DNA of 61,952 nt from Treponema sp. (GCA_016297805.1 JAEDFX010000002.1:1-61952); one strand, 5' to 3'. Counted from the stretch's first letter, positions 44,192 to 53,536 are shown. The notes: generated by a model not told the origin, from the letters alone. Numbers and translations are program-made.

Positions 44192-45373
44192 TTAAAATGT
44201 AATATTGTTTTCCTCATCAATGTCAACATTTGTATCAATAATAGCCTCTGGAGATTCCGGAGTATTTTCTTCGTTTTGGGGGTTGGATATACTTTCAGTT
44301 TCTTTAACTGATTCTTCTTGAAATGAATCATCCTGTTTAAAATCATCTTCTGTCTGTGAAATAGCTTCAAGAACTTCCTTTTCATTTTCAGGAAGCATGT
44401 TGTAAACAAAACTTAGAACCTCATTACGCATAATAGGATCAATATTAGTACATTCAAAATGTAGTAAAGATTGATTTTTAGCTTCATTAAAATCAACAGT
44501 TCTAATGACTCCTGCCATTAAAATCAGTTTGTTCTGAATAGAATACTGGAGTTTTATTTTTACGTTCTCAGCACCCTTTCCACCAATTCTTATTAAGGCT
44601 CCAGATTCAGATACATCTTCAATTAAACAACGGTATCCGTTTTTAGTTTCAATTGTAGTCATATCTTCAGAGTTTTTTTTCATTATATACAAAGTACCAT
44701 AAATTTCACATTTTGCACGAACAGATTTTCTTTTCTGAGTTCGAACCAGATTTACAGAATGTTTAAGATAGATGGCAGATTTACCAAGGAAAAGACCATG
44801 CTGAAGAACGGTGGTATCAAAAACATAACGGGCATCACCCTTTCTCCATAAGTAAACGCTGATAACTTTACCAACCCATTCATCACCGGAAATTGGAATA
44901 ATTCCTTTTTGTTTTGGTATACTAATTACAAGCTGGCTTCCATTGTTTACTATTTCAGAAACAAAAACGCCTTTGCCAGGAAGAATGATGCGTAATGTCT
45001 GACCTTTATCCAAAGATTTTGTGGAGGTTAATCCTTTTTTATCATCTGAATCATTTTGAATTTTAGTTCTGTAATCAAAAAGCTTGGACATGAGCTTCTG
45101 AATTTTTGCTGACTGATCTGTACCTTCTGACTGTGCCTGATTGGAAATTTGAGTCATACATTTTGTAAGAGCTGGCATTGAGTAAAACAGAGAATTTGGC
45201 TGGTCTAATTCGCAAATCTGGGCAACTTCCCAAAGCATGTTTACATCGGAAAAAGAGAAACCAGAATCAAGGCCTGTAACTGTAAATTGAATTCTAGGCT
45301 TGAATACTGTGTACAAAGCTGCCAGTGCAATTAGAATTGATAATGTTATGATTATGCCGAGTAATGTGTACAA
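44192..45373 (-). CDS. Membrane-anchored PilZ-domain protein (c-di-GMP effector)
   Basis: The protein has an N-terminal membrane helix (ILIALAALYTVF) and a helical linker. A YcgR-like beta domain (VFVSEIVNNGSQLVISIPKQKG) and a PilZ domain follow. The PilZ domain contains the c-di-GMP residues RKSVR (RxxxR) and DVSESG (DxSxxG). The C-terminal tail is acidic. Such proteins often brake or modulate flagella. I start it at TTG 45373, seven bases after AAGAGGGA; the upstream ATG 45406 has no ribosome site. The protein is then 393 residues. It heads the eight-gene operon that ends at 37889. Confidence 0.82.
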   Translation of the reverse strand: MYTLLGIIITLSILIALAALYTVFKPRIQFTVTGLDSGFSFSDVNMLWEVAQICELDQPNSLFYSMPALTKCMTQISNQAQSEGTDQSAKIQKLMSKLFDYRTKIQNDSDDKKGLTSTKSLDKGQTLRIILPGKGVFVSEIVNNGSQLVISIPKQKGIIPISGDEWVGKVISVYLWRKGDARYVFDTTVLQHGLFLGKSAIYLKHSVNLVRTQKRKSVRAKCEIYGTLYIMKKNSEDMTTIETKNGYRCLIEDVSESGALIRIGGKGAENVKIKLQYSIQNKLILMAGVIRTVDFNEAKNQSLLHFECTNIDPIMRNEVLSFVYNMLPENEKEVLEAISQTEDDFKQDDSFQEESVKETESISNPQNEENTPESPEAIIDTNVDIDEENNITF

Positions 45374-45413
45374 AATTCCCTCTTTTAAACTATAATATAA
45401 TATCATATCATTT

Positions 45414-46055
45414 ATGAAAAGACATTCTTTAATTGTAGATATTATTATTTTTTTTATAGTTTCTCTTTGTTTTGTTATTCCTCCCTTTTTTATTTCTGCT
45501 GGAAATGTTAATCAGAATATTTTTGCCCAGTGGAGTTTTCCTTTTAAGCAGATGGTTTATGCTCTTTCTGCTGTTGTGTTGCTTTGTTTTTATGGTGAAA
45601 ATAGAAAATATTGGTTAAAACTTTTTCCCACTCTAATTAGTTTTTGTGCGTTGTGTAGTGTTTCTCTTTTTATAAAATATTTTTCTATCCTTTTGCCTTT
45701 GAGTTCAACGGAATTGGATGTAGTTTTACCAGATTCTTTTTTATCATGGTTTTTCTGTGTATTGGATTTCTTATTTGCAGCTCTTTATGAAGAAGTGATT
45801 TATAGATTGTTTTTTGTGGATGCTCTGTTTCTGCTGGCTTCTAAAAAAATCACCTGGAAATATTTGAATGTGATTTGTGAAATTGCTGGATGTGCAGTTT
45901 TTGCTTTTGCTCATATGTATCTAGGGTGGTATGCAGTTATAAATGCAGTTTTTGCACATGTAGTTTTGCGAGTATGCTATAAAAAGACCGACAATATATG
46001 GCCATGTGTTGCGGCTCATGCCTTTTACAATGTGATTTCTTTGATTTTATTATAG
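45414..46055 (+). CDS. CPBP-family intramembrane metalloprotease
   Basis: The 213-residue membrane protein has about six helices and the family motifs EEVIYRLFFVDALF (EExxxR), FAFAHMYLGW (second motif with His) and AAHAFYNVI. These residues bind the metal in Rce1-like proteases. Substrate unknown. The ATG lies close behind TATAAT boxes (45391-45401) with no Shine-Dalgarno, so the leader is very short. It overlaps the convergent DUF4340 gene by 31 bp. Confidence 0.85.
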   Translation: MKRHSLIVDIIIFFIVSLCFVIPPFFISAGNVNQNIFAQWSFPFKQMVYALSAVVLLCFYGENRKYWLKLFPTLISFCALCSVSLFIKYFSILLPLSSTELDVVLPDSFLSWFFCVLDFLFAALYEEVIYRLFFVDALFLLASKKITWKYLNVICEIAGCAVFAFAHMYLGWYAVINAVFAHVVLRVCYKKTDNIWPCVAAHAFYNVISLILL

Positions 46056-46903
46056 GTCCAGCTGCTTATATTCATGTAATAAGTCTGATTTTTATTCTGA
46101 GTTTTATATGTTGATTTAACCAGATATTCATTTTCCTTATCTGTCTGTAGAATTTCCAGGTTTATGGAATTCTTGTTCCCAAGTTCAATATTTATGATTG
46201 CAGTTTTAGTACTGTTTAGATTTGGAGAAACCGCTACGCCTCCGTGTCTTAAATCCAGAAGTTTTTGATAATCAGAAATCTTCAGAATTTTGTTTTCTGT
46301 TATAATTTCCGCTTTTTGAATGTCTTCCGGTGTGATTTTTCCTATAGTCTCCTGAGAAATTAAATAAGGTTCTGCCCAACTTTGGATAGAAGCTGATAGA
46401 AATGTATCGAGAGAATCATCTATTTCATAGACAGTTGTATTTTTATCCGTCATCAGAAATCTAGTACTTAAAGAAAAATCCTGATTTCCAAAATAAAGCT
46501 GATAGAAACCTGAAGGCATCGTGTATTTGATTACAAAAGATGATTCAGTGAATAGTCCGAAAGAATCATCTTTGTTAATTTTGTCTGAAATTTTATACAT
46601 ATTACGAATTGTTGTTAAGTTTTTAGTGAATTTGTTTACTTTTTTTGAATCTGCTGGTAAATATAATCCTGAAATATTGTCTTTAACCTGCCATTTTTCA
46701 TTATTTTTTGTCAGCTGAATTGAATTTTGAGAATCTGAAAGTTCAAAACTTTCAATCTGGTTTTCATATTTAGGATTTATAAGTGCAGTTTTTATCAGTT
46801 CTCTTTTATCTGTTGATGAGCAGCTTCTGCAAAAAGAAAGAAAATATAGAACTGCCAGAATAGCGGTTCCAATATATATCAGGTTATTTTTCTTTACGAA
46901 CAT
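46025..46903 (-). CDS. DUF4340-type ABC-transporter-associated protein
   Basis: This 292-residue protein has an N-terminal membrane helix (LIYIGTAILAVLYFLSF) and a periplasmic part. SIQLTKNNEKWQVKDN followed by PADSKKVNKFTKNLTTIRNM is typical of DUF4340 proteins found next to Gld-type transporters. It overlaps the permease gene by 20 bases, so the two are coupled. The function within the transporter is unknown. Confidence 0.8.
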   Translation of the reverse strand: MFVKKNNLIYIGTAILAVLYFLSFCRSCSSTDKRELIKTALINPKYENQIESFELSDSQNSIQLTKNNEKWQVKDNISGLYLPADSKKVNKFTKNLTTIRNMYKISDKINKDDSFGLFTESSFVIKYTMPSGFYQLYFGNQDFSLSTRFLMTDKNTTVYEIDDSLDTFLSASIQSWAEPYLISQETIGKITPEDIQKAEIITENKILKISDYQKLLDLRHGGVAVSPNLNSTKTAIINIELGNKNSINLEILQTDKENEYLVKSTYKTQNKNQTYYMNISSWTYNKIKEITL

Positions 46904-49112
46904 TTAAAACAACTCCTGTAATAATTAGGAATGCTGGAATAAGAATAAAAAGAATTAAATATGTAATGGCTTTGCAAATAACTAAAGTTCCCAAATCTGT
47001 AATTTTGTACAGACTTGAATCTCTGGAAGCTTCACTGTGAAGTTGGGCCAGCTCTTCTTCTCCATTAAGTTTTAATAAGGTTGCAGTAAGGAAATCGAAA
47101 TTACGGTAATCTCCGTATTCGCCTCCAATGTATTCGTTCATAAGAGAATTTGTAAAATACTGGTCAGGAATAACAATCAGTTTAGCATTTTTATTTGAAG
47201 CAAGATTATATAATCCCTTAATTTCTCCTGTTATTTCTGCACCAGCTATTAATGTGGCTTTTGCTTTATTAGAAGTATTTACGGTTTCCAGAATAAATGG
47301 ATTTGTTTCTATAAGCTTTTCCTTGCTGGAATAATCAATGTCATAGGTATATGCCATTGGTGAAGTTACCAGGTATGGCATTGCATTTCCTGAAAGTTCC
47401 AGAGGTGTTGCCCAGAATAATGTAATTCCATTGGAAGTATTTTCCTGCTGCATAAGATTCAGCCATAAGGGATAATTTATTACCTGGGTATGAGTGTTAT
47501 CATCACTGTACATTGTAATTCTGGAGCAGGATAAATCTGCTGCAATCTGAGGAAGGAATCGGCAGCCCCAGTTTTCCAGCATTTCTACTACATTAGTGCG
47601 TTTATTTTGAGTTATAGCCCAGTCTTCTTCCAGATTTGCACTATATGGACTTATATTAAACAGCCCGTTACCTTTCCCTTGTAAAATATAATTTTCTATG
47701 GCAATGGCATTATCAATGTTAATCTGACTGTCTCCAATAACAAAAAGTGGACCTGAACAGTCAGAAAGCTTTGAAGGAAATTGCGAATCATAAATATTTA
47801 TCTGATTGCAAATAAAGCCCTGTGAATTAAGCCATGGTACAACATAAGAATAATCAGTGGAAAGTTCCAAATCGTTTCCTACAACTATATTTACAGTTCT
47901 ATCTTTTCCTGTAATAAGGTGCTTTATTCGGCCATCTAAATCATACTCCAGTGTATTAGCCGCCATAGTAAAAGGTATAAGCTCCGCATTTCCCTGATGT
48001 TCAATTACTATTGCAGAATAAACATTTATATATTCTGTGGAGGTATCTTTTACAGTTCTTAACTGCTGACTTTGTATTCCATAGTTTTCCAAAAGTGTTC
48101 TGATTTTAGAATCCTTATCTGGATCTTTAATAATAAGACTGATGTTTTTGTTTAACGAAGAATATTCTGTAAGAAAATCACTTACATCTCTGATTTGAGG
48201 ATAAAGCTTTGCGATTGTAGAAGAACGATAATAAGTGATTTTTACAGGTTCTGTAATTTTTTTTGTCAGTTCTTTTGTATATTTTGAAGGACTATAGGTT
48301 TTGTTTTGTGAAAAATCAATTCTTGTAAACCAGCGGGTGCCATTCAACATAATAAGAATTGAAAAAAGAACTGTTGCCGAAAAATGCATCAGTTGATTTT
48401 TTGAGAATTGTTTACCCTTTTTTAAATCGGTTATAAAAGAAGATGTAAGCAAAAATAAAAGGCAGGCACCTGTAAGCCACAGAATATCCCTTGTATCAAA
48501 AATACCTTTTCCTGCAGAATCAAAATGCCATGCAAAGCTTAATTGTTTGAAAAGCTGTATAAGGAAATCTGGCAGCTGAATATAGACTGCAAATAAATGA
48601 GCACTGTTGAAAATTGCAAGTATTATGGCAGAAACTATAAAACCAGAAATATTAGAAGTAAGGACCGTTTGAATCAGAATGCATAAGGAAATTATTGCTG
48701 CTCCGTAAAATGCGAGACATACTAAACTGGTAAAAAGCTGGCCCACATCAATAGAACCGTAAAGATTCACTAAGAGTACTGCTGGCAGCATTAAAATAAT
48801 CTGAATTATAAATAAAGTATAAATTACAGAAAAATTAAGGGTTACTCTTTGAATAGACTTTAAGGGAATAAAGTTGTCATAAATAGAAAAAGTATGTTTG
48901 TAACAAAGTGATGGAACTGCAATTATGCTGATATATGGAACGGCAGAAAAATAAAGCAAAAGGTCTGTTGTTCCGTTTCCAGAAAAGAATTGCTGTTTTA
49001 TAAAGAAATTTGCACTTAAGAATACAGAAAAAAGAATAGAAACAATATAAAAGGATGGAGTTTTCAGATTGTTGAGAAGATTAAGTTTGTAAAAGGCTTT
49101 TTTGTTATCCAT
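46884..49112 (-). CDS. GldF-GldG fusion: ABC permease plus auxiliary domain
   Basis: The first 240 residues of this 742-residue protein form an ABC-2 type permease with about six helices, as in GldF. A GldG-like region with NGTRWFTRIDFSQNKTYSPS and DLDGRIKHLITGKDRTVNIVVGNDLELS follows. A C-terminal membrane helix ends the protein. In Bacteroidetes GldA/F/G form a transporter linked to gliding; spirochaetes carry homologues of unknown cargo. The gene lies 3 bp from the ATPase gene and overlaps the DUF4340 gene by 20. Confidence 0.85.
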   Translation of the reverse strand: MDNKKAFYKLNLLNNLKTPSFYIVSILFSVFLSANFFIKQQFFSGNGTTDLLLYFSAVPYISIIAVPSLCYKHTFSIYDNFIPLKSIQRVTLNFSVIYTLFIIQIILMLPAVLLVNLYGSIDVGQLFTSLVCLAFYGAAIISLCILIQTVLTSNISGFIVSAIILAIFNSAHLFAVYIQLPDFLIQLFKQLSFAWHFDSAGKGIFDTRDILWLTGACLLFLLTSSFITDLKKGKQFSKNQLMHFSATVLFSILIMLNGTRWFTRIDFSQNKTYSPSKYTKELTKKITEPVKITYYRSSTIAKLYPQIRDVSDFLTEYSSLNKNISLIIKDPDKDSKIRTLLENYGIQSQQLRTVKDTSTEYINVYSAIVIEHQGNAELIPFTMAANTLEYDLDGRIKHLITGKDRTVNIVVGNDLELSTDYSYVVPWLNSQGFICNQINIYDSQFPSKLSDCSGPLFVIGDSQINIDNAIAIENYILQGKGNGLFNISPYSANLEEDWAITQNKRTNVVEMLENWGCRFLPQIAADLSCSRITMYSDDNTHTQVINYPLWLNLMQQENTSNGITLFWATPLELSGNAMPYLVTSPMAYTYDIDYSSKEKLIETNPFILETVNTSNKAKATLIAGAEITGEIKGLYNLASNKNAKLIVIPDQYFTNSLMNEYIGGEYGDYRNFDFLTATLLKLNGEEELAQLHSEASRDSSLYKITDLGTLVICKAITYLILFILIPAFLIITGVVLNVRKEK

Positions 49113-49115
49113 CGT

Positions 49116-49859
49116 TTACTCTTCTTTCCTTGCTGTAAGTTTAATAAAAGCTTCTTCTAGAGAGTTTGTTCCTGACTGAGTAATAATCTGGTGTTCGGTT
49201 CCACTGGCTGTAATAGTTCCCTGGCTGACAATATAAAGATTACTGCAAAGAGAATATACTTCCTGTAAAATATGGGTAGACATTAAAATAGCTTTATTTT
49301 TAGCCAGTTTTTGAATAAACTCTCTCATCTGCAGAATCTGGGCAGGGTCCAGACCACTGATAGGTTCATCCAAAATAAGATTTGGGGGATTATGGACTAA
49401 AGCCTGGGCAAAAGAAACTCTCTGCTGCTGCCCTTTTGATAATGTTTTGATTTTTTTTCCCATCAGAGTTTCTAAGCTGCATTCCTTCTGAACCCATGTA
49501 ATTGCTTCCTTTGTGGTTTCGGGGCTTAATCCATGAGTCTGGGCGGCATAATTCAAAAAGCTTTTTACAGTCATATCCGGAGGCAATGCAGAGATTTCTG
49601 GTACATAACCTATATACTGCATACAGAGTTCAGGATTTTCCTCTGAATTAAAGCTGTTTCCATCATCATCTGTAATTACAACTTTACCTTTTGTAGGAAA
49701 ATGAAAACCGCAGACAGCTTTCATGATTGTGGTTTTACCAGAGCCATTTAACCCGAGAAGACCTGTAACAGAACCTTTTTCAATTTTAAGATTCACATTT
49801 TTTACAGTAAAGTCTTTGTTATGAGGATATTGTTTTGAAAAATCAACAAGTTCAATCAT
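49116..49859 (-). CDS. ABC transporter ATP-binding protein, GldA-like
   Basis: The 247-residue ATPase has Walker A GLNGSGKTT (about residue 37), signature LSKGQQQRVSF, Walker B NLILDEPISGLDP and the switch histidine in MSTH. It pairs with the GldF-G fusion permease downstream. The gene follows rnz by 12 bp on the same strand, so rnz and the transporter probably share a transcript. Confidence 0.93.
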   Translation of the reverse strand: MIELVDFSKQYPHNKDFTVKNVNLKIEKGSVTGLLGLNGSGKTTIMKAVCGFHFPTKGKVVITDDDGNSFNSEENPELCMQYIGYVPEISALPPDMTVKSFLNYAAQTHGLSPETTKEAITWVQKECSLETLMGKKIKTLSKGQQQRVSFAQALVHNPPNLILDEPISGLDPAQILQMREFIQKLAKNKAILMSTHILQEVYSLCSNLYIVSQGTITASGTEHQIITQSGTNSLEEAFIKLTARKEE

Positions 49860-49871
49860 TGTAAATCAGAA

Positions 49872-50798
49872 TTAGTCAACATAAGGAATATCTATCTGCA
49901 TGCGATCCCGTGAAAGCTCTGCCTTAGGCCAGATAGACTGTGCTTCCTCCAGGAGAATATGCAGTTCCTTGTCTGTGTATCGAGGACTGTAGTGAATCAT
50001 GCACATTCTGCGAACATCAGCCTCTTTTGCAATTGTGGCGGCCTGTTTAGCTGTCATGTGCTTCTTCTCTTTTGCCTGATCTATAAGAGCGTCTTCAAAC
50101 ATTCCTTCACAAATCAGCAAATCAGAACCTCTTACTTCATCAATAATAGAACGCTTGAAAAGTGTATCGGTTACAAAAGAAAATTTACGTCCACTGCGTT
50201 TTTCGCCAAGAACCTCTTCCGGCTTCACAGTTTTACCATCAGCAGACTGAACTTCAAATCCGTTCTGAAGCTGTGACCATAAAGGTCCTACAGGAACATT
50301 TAAAGCCCTCGCCTTTTCAGGATTAAATTCTCCGGGGCGGTCCAGTTCTTCCAGAGTATAGCCTACACAGGTTTTTGTATGATCCAATGGGAATGCACGG
50401 ATATAGAAATCCTTTCCAGAATGAACCACGCAAGGTGCAGTAATTTCCTTAACAATAATCGGATAATTAATATACATATCCAGAACCTTACGGCTGGTTT
50501 CAATGTATTCTTTGATTTTTGGAGGTCCGTAGATGTATAAGGGTTCAGTGCGGTCTACCTGAGCTGAAAGCATTAAAATTCCAGGAAGACCTGTTACATG
50601 GTCTGCGTGAGTGTGGGAAACAAAAATGGCATCAATCTTTTTCCATTTCAGGTTTAAACGACGCAAGCTTACCTGTGTGCCTTCTCCACCATCAAAAAGA
50701 AATAAATCACCATCACGGCGTAAAAGCACTGAAGTAAGGTGTCTGTAAGGTAAAGGCATCATTCCGCCACAACCAAGAATAAAAGCTTCCATGTTCAT
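49872..50798 (-). CDS. rnz: Ribonuclease Z
   Basis: RNase Z trims the 3-prime trailer of tRNA precursors that lack an encoded CCA, which fits the three tRNAs here. The 308-residue protein has the MBL zinc motif SHTHADHVTGLPG (His62, His64, Asp66, His67). DGGEGTQVSLRRLNLKWKKIDAIF and CMIHYSPRY are typical of RNase Z. ATG 50798 and ATG 50792 are both possible starts, and no ribosome site is present; TAAAAT lies six bases before the first. Confidence 0.92.
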   Translation of the reverse strand: MNMEAFILGCGGMMPLPYRHLTSVLLRRDGDLFLFDGGEGTQVSLRRLNLKWKKIDAIFVSHTHADHVTGLPGILMLSAQVDRTEPLYIYGPPKIKEYIETSRKVLDMYINYPIIVKEITAPCVVHSGKDFYIRAFPLDHTKTCVGYTLEELDRPGEFNPEKARALNVPVGPLWSQLQNGFEVQSADGKTVKPEEVLGEKRSGRKFSFVTDTLFKRSIIDEVRGSDLLICEGMFEDALIDQAKEKKHMTAKQAATIAKEADVRRMCMIHYSPRYTDKELHILLEEAQSIWPKAELSRDRMQIDIPYVD

Positions 50799-50804
50799 AA
50801 AATC

Positions 50805-50813
50805 ATTTTAACA
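50805..50813 (-). promoter_or_regulatory. Extended -10 promoter of rnz, six bases before the ATG
   Basis: On the minus strand TGTTAAAAT (TGnTAAAAT, 50813-50805) ends six bases before the rnz ATG at 50798, and no Shine-Dalgarno lies between. A good -35 is not visible. Confidence 0.5.
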
Positions 50814-50846
50814 AAAAAAGATGTTTTAAGGAATATGTGCCGTTTT

Positions 50847-52205
50847 TTATTGATTATTTTCTCTTTCCAGTCTTTTTATATAAATGTTGTAGAAAATTAC
50901 ATTAGCCACAAATGTTAAGATCCAGCTGATTGGATATGTAATAAAGATTGTAATCGGTTTGTGGAATTGTTCTATCTGGAAGATTGTAAAAAGCCAGATA
51001 ATTCTGAAAAGGCACGCACCGGTTAATGAAGAAATCACTGGCATGAGAGAATGACCGATTCCCCGTATTGTGTTTGCCATTCCATCCATCATTCCACAGA
51101 GGTAGTAAGTTGTAAATATTACCCATAGACGAATCATTCCGGCTTCGATTACATCCTGACTTTTTGTATAAATGCCTAAAAGCTGATGTCCAAAGAACAG
51201 GAAAAGTGCTCCAAGAACTGCTCCAATTACTACAATGGAAAACTGAGAAATCCAGGTAAGTCTTTTTATTCGGTCAAGTTTACGAGCTCCAAGATTCTGT
51301 GAACAGAATGTAAGGGAGCCTTGAGAAAATCCATTCATGGAAGTATATATAAAACCTTCAAGATTAACTGCTGCAGAGTTTCCTGCAATAACTGTAGCAC
51401 CAAAACCATTTATAGATGACTGTATGATTACGTTTGAAAAGGAGAACATAATTCCCTGAAAGCCCGCAGGAAGTCCAATTTTTACGATTCTAGAAAATAT
51501 TGCAGTGTTTATATAAAGTTTTTTAAAATCAAGATGAAATTCGTCAGTTTCTTTTACAAGAAGAGTAATTACAAGAGCCGCTGAAAGACATTGGGAAATT
51601 ACTGTTGCCAGTCCAACGCCTGCTACATCCATCTTCAGTGGAATAACAAAAATCAGATTAAGCACCAGATTTACAATTCCCGAAAGCAGGAGAATGTATA
51701 AAGGCCGTTTTGTGTCACCTTTTGCCCGAAGCAAGGCACTGCCAAAATTGTAAAGCATTGTGGCAGTAATTCCACCAAAATAAATACGAAGATAAATTGT
51801 TGCTAAATCCAGAACTTCTTTTGGGGCCTGCATTAAAACCAGAATGCCGTGGCAGCCAAATACACCTACTACTGTAAGAAATATTCCGCTATAAATTGAT
51901 ACTAAAATTGATGTATGCACTGTATCCTGAATCTCTTTGGTTTTTCCTGCTCCAAAATAATTTGCGGCCACAACATTAGCACCAATTGAAAGCCCTGTAA
52001 AAAGATTTATAAGAAGATTAATAAGGGAGCCTGTGGAGCCTACTGCGGCTAAAGAATTATCTCCTGCAAATCGGCCTACTACTACAACATCTGCCGCATT
52101 GAACAGCAGCTGCAATACACTGGAAAAAATTAAAGGTATAGAAAACTGAAGAAGCTTTGTAAAAATGGGCCCTTCAGTCATATTAATCTGATTTGTGCGA
52201 CTCAT
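50847..52205 (-). CDS. MATE-family multidrug/solute transporter
   Basis: The 452-residue protein has the standard twelve-helix MATE layout. N-terminal LLQFSIPLIFSSVLQLLFNAADVVVVGRFAG is the family marker, and GFQGIMFSFSNVIIQSSINGFG lies in the second half. It probably exports a drug or metabolite in exchange for Na+ or H+. AAGGA precedes the ATG and overlaps the end of the preceding small gene, 11 bp upstream. Confidence 0.93.
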   Translation of the reverse strand: MSRTNQINMTEGPIFTKLLQFSIPLIFSSVLQLLFNAADVVVVGRFAGDNSLAAVGSTGSLINLLINLFTGLSIGANVVAANYFGAGKTKEIQDTVHTSILVSIYSGIFLTVVGVFGCHGILVLMQAPKEVLDLATIYLRIYFGGITATMLYNFGSALLRAKGDTKRPLYILLLSGIVNLVLNLIFVIPLKMDVAGVGLATVISQCLSAALVITLLVKETDEFHLDFKKLYINTAIFSRIVKIGLPAGFQGIMFSFSNVIIQSSINGFGATVIAGNSAAVNLEGFIYTSMNGFSQGSLTFCSQNLGARKLDRIKRLTWISQFSIVVIGAVLGALFLFFGHQLLGIYTKSQDVIEAGMIRLWVIFTTYYLCGMMDGMANTIRGIGHSLMPVISSLTGACLFRIIWLFTIFQIEQFHKPITIFITYPISWILTFVANVIFYNIYIKRLERENNQ

Positions 52206-52216
52206 AATATGTCCTT

Positions 52217-52441
52217 CTAGAGAATATCAAGCATATCCTTAAAGTAGCTGTTTTCAACCTTTGCAGTATTTAAAAACTCGCCTAAAGAATCATACTTTTT
52301 ACCCTCGTAGGTTTGACCAAAAACTATTTTATATTGACCGTCATCACCTTTATCATAGGTTAATGTGTAACTTTTGCCTTTATAAGTGAATTCAAGATCC
52401 TTGTGTATTTCTACCATGTATAAAAAATCAGATTTAGTCAT
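52217..52441 (-). CDS. Small protein of unknown function, 74 residues
   Basis: It is mostly beta-like (LEFTYKGKSYTLTYDKGDDGQYKIVFGQTYEGKKYDSLGEFL) with a helical end, and no membrane segment. I do not recognise a named family. It lies 11 bp ahead of the MATE gene. A TAAAAT box at 52448-52453 lies six bases before the ATG and no ribosome site is present. Confidence 0.65.
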   Translation of the reverse strand: MTKSDFLYMVEIHKDLEFTYKGKSYTLTYDKGDDGQYKIVFGQTYEGKKYDSLGEFLNTAKVENSYFKDMLDIL

Positions 52442-52492
52442 AGAGGTATTTTAATGAATTGTAATATAAATTAGAAGTTGGAAATATAAACT

Positions 52493-52550
52493 AGTCAAAG
52501 ATTATACGGATAACAAAAAAATATCCGTACTATCCGTGTAATCCGTGACT
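52493..52550. repeat. Long inverted repeat of ACGGAT-type units (copy 4)
   Basis: The left arm is AGTCAAAGATTATACGGATA (52493-52512). The right arm ends TATCCGTGTAATCCGTGACT (52531-52550), with a further TATCCGTAC before it. The left arm is one unit shorter than the right. It lies in the 138-bp divergent gap upstream of moxR, and its GTGACT end is the -35 of the moxR promoter. Confidence 0.85.
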
Positions 52551-52573
52551 AAAACAGCTTCTGATTGTATAAT
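52545..52573 (+). promoter_or_regulatory. moxR promoter with the -35 at the end of a repeat element
   Basis: GTGACT (52545-52550) is exactly 17 bp from TATAAT (52568-52573), and the moxR ATG begins six bases after the -10. The -35 is the terminal hexamer of the inverted repeat at 52493-52550. Confidence 0.65.
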
Positions 52574-52579
52574 TTTGGT

Positions 52580-53533
52580 ATGTCTAAAATTGATGAAGTT
52601 TCAAAGAAAGTTCGGGATGCCGCTTGTGAAGTTTTCAAGGGTAACACTGATGTTGTAGATATGATTCTGGCTGCCCTTTTTGCAGGCGGTCATGTTTTAC
52701 TGGAAGATGTGCCTGGTACAGGTAAAACAGTTCTGGCAAAAGCTCTGGCAAAGGCTTCGGGGCTTCCTTTTTCCCGGGTGCAGTGTACTCCAGACCTTAT
52801 GCCTTCTGATATTACGGGTAGTTCTGTATGGCTTCCTGCAAGTCAGAAGTTCGAGTTCCGTCCGGGGCCAATTCTTTCCAATGTTGTTCTGGTTGATGAA
52901 TTGAATCGTGCTACTCCAAGAACTCAGTCTGCACTGCTGGAATGTATGGCAGAATTTCAGGTCAGTGTGGACGGTCAGAAGCATCAGCTGGAGAAGCCTT
53001 TCTTTGTTATAGCAACAGAAAATCCTGTGGAGTCAGAAGGTACTTTTCCTTTGCCAGAAGCTCAGAAGGACCGGTTTATGATGTGTCTGTCTATGGGTTA
53101 TCCTTCAGAGGAAGATGAAGCGGCTATTATTACTGCACAGCGCAGTCTTGTTCATCCTGTAGAGGCAGTAAAAGCTGTTGTTACTAAGGAAGATGTTCTT
53201 GCATGTATGGAAGAAGCTGTTTCTGTTCATGTAGATGAATCTGTTCTTGCATATATTCTTTCACTGGTAAAGGCTACTCGTGAAGATTATAGACTGGCTT
53301 CAGGAGTTTCTCCTCGTGGTTCAATTGCTTTCTATAAAGCAGCTCAGGCCTATGCAGCTGTAAAAGGCCGTACTTTTGTTACGCCTGAGGATGTTAAGCA
53401 TCTGGCAATTCCTGTATTCAGAAAACGTATTATTCTTGCAACAGATTCAATGCTAAAGGGATATACTGCAGAAAAGATTCTTGAAGAAATGATTTCTCAG
53501 ATTCCATTACCTAATTTTAAGGCCCATGTGTAA
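52580..53533 (+). CDS. MoxR-type AAA+ ATPase
   Basis: The protein (about 317 residues from ATG 52580) has Walker A GTGKT within LLEDVPGTGKTVLAKALA, Walker B VVLVDELNRATP, and IATENPVESEGTFPLPEAQKDRF (sensor region). MoxR proteins act as chaperone-like ATPases with a neighbouring DUF58/VWA protein. Here a DUF58 gene follows after 3 bp. The upstream in-frame TTG (52565) overlaps the -10 box, so I prefer the ATG. Confidence 0.94.
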   Translation: MSKIDEVSKKVRDAACEVFKGNTDVVDMILAALFAGGHVLLEDVPGTGKTVLAKALAKASGLPFSRVQCTPDLMPSDITGSSVWLPASQKFEFRPGPILSNVVLVDELNRATPRTQSALLECMAEFQVSVDGQKHQLEKPFFVIATENPVESEGTFPLPEAQKDRFMMCLSMGYPSEEDEAAIITAQRSLVHPVEAVKAVVTKEDVLACMEEAVSVHVDESVLAYILSLVKATREDYRLASGVSPRGSIAFYKAAQAYAAVKGRTFVTPEDVKHLAIPVFRKRIILATDSMLKGYTAEKILEEMISQIPLPNFKAHV

Positions 53534-53536
53534 TTA

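Noticed and set aside
52565..52579. TTG start of moxR at 52565
   Set aside because: The codon lies in the promoter spacer and adds residues not typical of MoxR; the ATG at 52580 is preferred.
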